IMG/VR virus record: IMGVR_UViG_3300010403_000036
Coordinates: 1-40,141 of that record
Reading direction: 5' to 3' (one strand)
Origin: a virus
DNA: 40,141 nt
Below are positions 38,000 to 40,141 of this stretch, piece after piece. The notes under the pieces were generated by a model, which worked only from the letters and a program-made list of their open reading frames with translations, had not been told where the DNA came from and searched no databases. The position numbers were made by a program, and so were the translations under genes. Each line of letters opens with the position of its first letter. Position 1 is the first letter of the stretch.

Positions 38000-38049
38000 C
38001 TGATATGACTTATATACCTCATACGAGAAACGTCAATACCTCATATGAG
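38000..38049. promoter_or_regulatory. tandem palindromic operators between divergent genes
   Basis: CTCATACGAG (38018-38027) and the perfect palindrome CTCATATGAG (38040-38049) are 22 bp apart, start to start, about two helical turns, with shared flanks (ATACCTCATA and GAGAAA). A third, degenerate copy CTGATATGAC (38000-38009) matches eight of ten positions. They bracket the elements of the - strand promoter. Placement next to the ribbon-helix-helix gene makes them its likely binding sites. Confidence 0.65.
38009..38036 (-). promoter_or_regulatory. strong leftward sigma70-type promoter
   Basis: On the - strand, TTGACG (38036-38031) and TATAAG (38014-38009) each match five of six consensus positions, with 16-bp spacing. 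One operator lies in the spacer, one just upstream of the -35 and the degenerate one just downstream of the -10, so a bound repressor would block RNA polymerase. It should drive 37679-37975 and the genes down to int. Confidence 0.65.
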
Positions 38050-38058
38050 AAATAATCA

Positions 38059-38217
38059 ATGGGACGCAAAAAAAGATGGGCTGAGGATATGCAGGCCCGT
38101 TTCGCTGAGGGCACCTTCGAGCGGATTGATGCAGTGCGGGAAGACGACGAGGACAGAACGGATTTTGTCCGGGAAGCCGTCGAAAGGGAGCTGAAAAGGC
38201 GGGAGCGGCGCTCATGA
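38059..38217 (+). CDS. ribbon-helix-helix transcriptional regulator
   Basis: 52 aa. A basic start (MGRKKRW) is followed by strand-like MQARFAEG, helix FERIDAVRE, and helix TDFVREAVERELKRRERR, the ribbon-helix-helix order of CopG/Arc-type repressors. It is the only + strand gene after 32195 and faces away from the operator/promoter. The ATG has only a weak purine tract (GAGAAA) upstream. A + strand TTGCGT/TATATA pair (37988-38016, 17-bp spacing) could serve as its promoter. Likely an autoregulated repressor of the leftward run. Confidence 0.65.
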   Translation: MGRKKRWAEDMQARFAEGTFERIDAVREDDEDRTDFVREAVERELKRRERRS

Positions 38218-38496
38218 TTCAGACTTTCGGACACCAGAAGCCTCGGAAAGTGCCTCGCGGGCAATCCGCTGCATTCTGACGAGTGCCCCGGCCTTCTTGG
38301 TGACAGCTATCGCATCGATCTGAACTAGTGCAGAGCGCAGGCACTCGATCTCGTCGGCGGCCTCATCAAGTAGCCGCTCCGTTGGAAGCGGGGCATCATT
38401 CGATCGAGACCGTATGCGTTGGACAACATCGGTCATGCTTCGCTCCTCGTTCCGTTCGATGCGAACAACTGGTAGCGTCACAACATTCTCGGTCAT
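38212..38496 (-). CDS. small helical phage protein
   Basis: 94 aa, unrecognised. Residues about 20-50 are helical with PTERLLDEAADEIECLRSAL, followed by a second helix (KKAGALVRMQRIAREALSEA). Two starts are possible: ATG 38496 overlaps the MazG-like stop (ATGA), and an in-frame ATG at 38436 has a better GAGGAG signal. Its 3' end overlaps the end of the ribbon-helix-helix gene tail to tail by 6 bp, so transcription from opposite sides collides here. Confidence 0.5.
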   Translation of the reverse strand: MTENVVTLPVVRIERNEERSMTDVVQRIRSRSNDAPLPTERLLDEAADEIECLRSALVQIDAIAVTKKAGALVRMQRIAREALSEASGVRKSES

Positions 38497-38786
38497 TTGC
38501 CACCTTGGATACCAGAAGTGAAGAAAACTCCGAACTTCGCCTTGGCTCGCTCGGCCTTCGCTATCTTGTCGTACTGAGACTGCTCTTTGAGAGCAGTGTT
38601 TAGAGGCAATTCATCCATCACCGCCTGCAGATCTCCGCATTCCTCGGACAGTTTGTCACTGTTCCGGCCGTAACCGATATCGTGATCAACGTCATAGCCA
38701 AACCGCAAACACTTGGTGGCAGCCTGGATGACCTCGCCGCACTCTTCGATCAGCAGGATCAGAAGATCTTCGCGGGTGAGTTTCAT
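38493..38786 (-). CDS. MazG-like nucleotide pyrophosphohydrolase
   Basis: 97 aa. The metal-binding pattern ExxE (Glu15, Glu18 in EECGEV) followed by ExxD (Glu49, Asp52 in EECGDL) with LLIEECGEVIQAATKCLRFG is typical of the all-alpha NTP pyrophosphohydrolase family. Substrates in this family are (d)NTPs, and phage members may remove modified or alarm nucleotides. The start overlaps the upstream zinc protein by 4 bp, and the stop overlaps the next gene by 4 bp. Likely active. Confidence 0.7.
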   Translation of the reverse strand: MKLTREDLLILLIEECGEVIQAATKCLRFGYDVDHDIGYGRNSDKLSEECGDLQAVMDELPLNTALKEQSQYDKIAKAERAKAKFGVFFTSGIQGGK

Positions 38787-38947
38787 GTTTCGCTCTTATG
38801 GTTTCCGGAAGAGAGCGCGTCGGCGGAATCATTCAACCGCTTTGCTTCCTGTATCGATTTGTATTCCGCGCACCGGTCGCGCTGCTTCTCAGTTCGGCAT
38901 CGGTCGCCGCTGACAAACCAAGCCTCGCAAAAGTGACAATAGTTCAT
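38783..38947 (-). CDS. 54-aa zinc-finger-like protein
   Basis: Starts MNYCHFCEAW (Cys4, Cys7) with further Cys17 and Cys26 (GDRCRTE, RDRCAEY), which can form one zinc site. A charged helix (about 29-40) follows. ATGA overlaps on both sides (38783-38786 and 38944-38947) tie it to the MazG-like and DUF4326 genes and are strong support for a real gene despite its small size. Its function is unknown. Confidence 0.6.
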   Translation of the reverse strand: MNYCHFCEAWFVSGDRCRTEKQRDRCAEYKSIQEAKRLNDSADALSSGNHKSET

Positions 38948-39246
38948 GATCGGCCCTCACGGTCTGCCGGAGTGTTCGCTAGTTCTAGGAGGACGTCGGC
39001 GTGGCATGCGTCACTGCGCCGGCACCAGCAGGCGAGGTTCTTCCCCCGCAATAATTCCAAGTCGTCGCGCCCTGATTTTGTCTTAGCCAGCCGCTCCCAT
39101 CTAACCCTGAAGAAGCGAACGGCCTGGCATCGCGTCATCGCCGACGTTTGATAAGGGTTGCCCCAGCGAGTCGGGCGGCCGACGTAGACTGTCTCTGGTG
39201 GCATCTTCCAGCCCTTCGTCCGCTTGCGTTGAATGCGCTCAGCCAT
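38944..39246 (-). CDS. DUF4326-like protein
   Basis: 100 aa. It contains the DUF4326 phrases VYVGRPTRWGNPY (20-32), LRGKNLACWC (66-75) and CHADVLLELAN (81-91). The family is common in phages and actinobacteria and has no established activity; the conserved Cys/His suggests metal binding or catalysis. ATG 39246 is chosen over TTG 39270 because GAGGG precedes it at the right distance. It overlaps the previous gene by 8 bp. Confidence 0.75.
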   Translation of the reverse strand: MAERIQRKRTKGWKMPPETVYVGRPTRWGNPYQTSAMTRCQAVRFFRVRWERLAKTKSGRDDLELLRGKNLACWCRRSDACHADVLLELANTPADREGRS

Positions 39247-39532
39247 TTTGCCCTCGCGGACTTCCCACAAGAGCGAGCACGCTCTCGGCCTCTACGAGTT
39301 TGTCGCGGACCACGGCATAATTGGTATTGCTGATCTCTTGCCGGATGCCGATTTCGAATGCATCCCAAATGCCAGCAACCTCGTTCGTGAGACGCTTTAA
39401 TGCCCGTATCAATGTTTCTCGTTCCTCCCGAGCGATCCGCAGCGCTTCGGGGCAGGGTTCGCTGCTTGCGGCCCCACACTTTGGGCAGGCGCCGCGTTGG
39501 GGAAGTTCATTCCCGGCCGCACATCTGTTCAT
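39239..39532 (-). CDS. small protein with N-terminal CxxC zinc site
   Basis: 97 aa. Residues about 16-28 (CPKCGAASSEPCPE) and Cys4 suggest a zinc-ribbon. The remaining 70 residues are a helical coil (REERETLIRALKRLTNEVAG, then SNTNYAVVRDKLVEAESVL). Such proteins are common in phage early runs and have no assigned role. It overlaps both neighbours by 4-8 bp. Confidence 0.55.
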   Translation of the reverse strand: MNRCAAGNELPQRGACPKCGAASSEPCPEALRIAREERETLIRALKRLTNEVAGIWDAFEIGIRQEISNTNYAVVRDKLVEAESVLALVGSPRGQNG

Positions 39533-39747
39533 GTGGCGGACTCCTGGGGAGACCGGGGGAGCGGCATCCAGTGCGTCAGTTCTGGGAGATCCTCCAACGC
39601 GTGGGTATCGCGCCAGCCCTCATGCTCTTCGCCGTCGCTGCAATCAATCCAGATTGAATAGTAGACGATCCGCATCCCGTGCTGGTCGCTCCATGCGAGG
39701 AAGTCCCCGCCAGACTTGGGCGCCGTGTCAATCGTTTGCCAGTCCAT
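39529..39747 (-). CDS. DUF551-like protein
   Basis: 72 aa. DWQTIDTAPKSGGDFLAW (2-19) and LTHWMPLPRSP (57-67) are hallmark phrases of the DUF551 family, frequent in phage and prophage early regions. Function is not established. It starts 1 bp after the next upstream gene's stop, so it belongs to the same leftward transcript. Confidence 0.7.
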   Translation of the reverse strand: MDWQTIDTAPKSGGDFLAWSDQHGMRIVYYSIWIDCSDGEEHEGWRDTHALEDLPELTHWMPLPRSPQESAT

Positions 39748-40141
39748 CTATTCCCCCTGCGTGTTGTGGAGTTGCGAAGTGTCCGAAAGTGCAGCGATCG
39801 AGATCAGCAGATCGCGGAACGGTTCGGGCGTTGCAGCACGTTCGGCTTTTGGAAGCTGCGGTAGCTTCTGGTCGAAGAACCCGATCTGAAACTTGCCGGC
39901 GACCCGGCGCCAGTCCAACAGCGGCGGCAGCGCTTTGCCTCGGTAAAGAAGCCAGGTTCGCTTGCGGGCGCCGTGTCCATAGCTGGACTGCCAAACCTCG
40001 GTCACCCAATCGCCGTCGATAGTGAACTGCCAGCTATCCGATACCGGCTCTGGGATGCCGTGAAACTTGAAAGCTCGAGATTCCGCGGGGTGCTCAAGAA
40101 CGCCGCCATACTTGCGCACGGCGGCCAGGGCTGCGGCGACC
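39748..40141 (-). CDS. partial gene at the right edge, unknown
   Basis: At least 131 codons are visible, and the frame stays open to the window edge, so the N-terminus is missing. Phrases are AVRKYGGVLEHPAESRAFKF, then YGHGARKRTWLLYRGKALPP and GKFQIGFFDQKLPQ. Similar phrases are familiar from phage or prophage proteins related to DNA modification enzymes, but no catalytic motif is in view, so no function is claimed. Confidence 0.55.
   Translation of the reverse strand, partial: VAAALAAVRKYGGVLEHPAESRAFKFHGIPEPVSDSWQFTIDGDWVTEVWQSSYGHGARKRTWLLYRGKALPPLLDWRRVAGKFQIGFFDQKLPQLPKAERAATPEPFRDLLISIAALSDTSQLHNTQGE

Noticed and set aside
1-40141. tRNA genes, CRISPR arrays, insertion sequences, attL/attR duplications
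   Set aside because: Read for cloverleaf-type sequence, regularly spaced repeats, transposase motifs and duplicated cores; none was found. Only a computational scan could exclude weak cases.

Overview
The window is about 40 kb of a temperate tailed phage, or a prophage, with dense, short-spaced and often 1-8 bp overlapping genes. No bacterial housekeeping gene, tRNA, rRNA, insertion sequence or CRISPR array was seen. The high GC, the GcrA-like helix-turn-helix, and the xis-like/integrase pair suggest an alphaproteobacterial host, most likely Hyphomicrobiales and perhaps Bradyrhizobium or a relative. This is inferred from remembered family resemblance, not from a search. Adaptor-like, nozzle-like and large ejection-type proteins, with no tape measure or sheath, point to a podovirus-like virion.

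Left block (49-18568, + strand): small proteins, a GroES-like co-chaperonin, a likely scaffold, a Rossmann/DUF115-like protein, a glycine-rich adhesin-like protein, two connector adaptors, a nozzle-like protein, a collar-type fibre, a GNAT protein, and two large internal/ejection proteins. The second ejection protein has an N-terminal inorganic-pyrophosphatase-like domain. Terminase and portal are not seen and probably lie left of position 1.

Lysis block (18656-21930, + strand): an M15-like endolysin with a peptidoglycan-binding domain, holin-like and other small membrane proteins, a lipoprotein, and a YiiX/NlpC-P60-like papain-fold hydrolase. A weak promoter-like pair and an 8-bp inverted repeat sit directly upstream of the endolysin.

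Capsid and fibre block (22111-32195, + strand): a cement-like protein, the major capsid protein, four or five beta-rich decoration-type proteins, then three large tail spike/fibre genes. The capsid genes lie about 20 kb from the putative scaffold and after the lysis genes, which is unusual.

Right block (40141-32329, almost all - strand): the early/lysogeny region. It has an xis-like regulator and tyrosine integrase, MazG-like, DUF4326, DUF551, SLOG/DUF2493, GIY-YIG and HNH proteins, and many tiny CxxC zinc-binding proteins. One 52-aa ribbon-helix-helix gene (38059-38217) runs the opposite way. It faces a strong - strand promoter whose elements are interleaved with CTCATATGAG-type palindromes, so it is the best candidate for a repressor switch here. 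Replication genes are not in the window.
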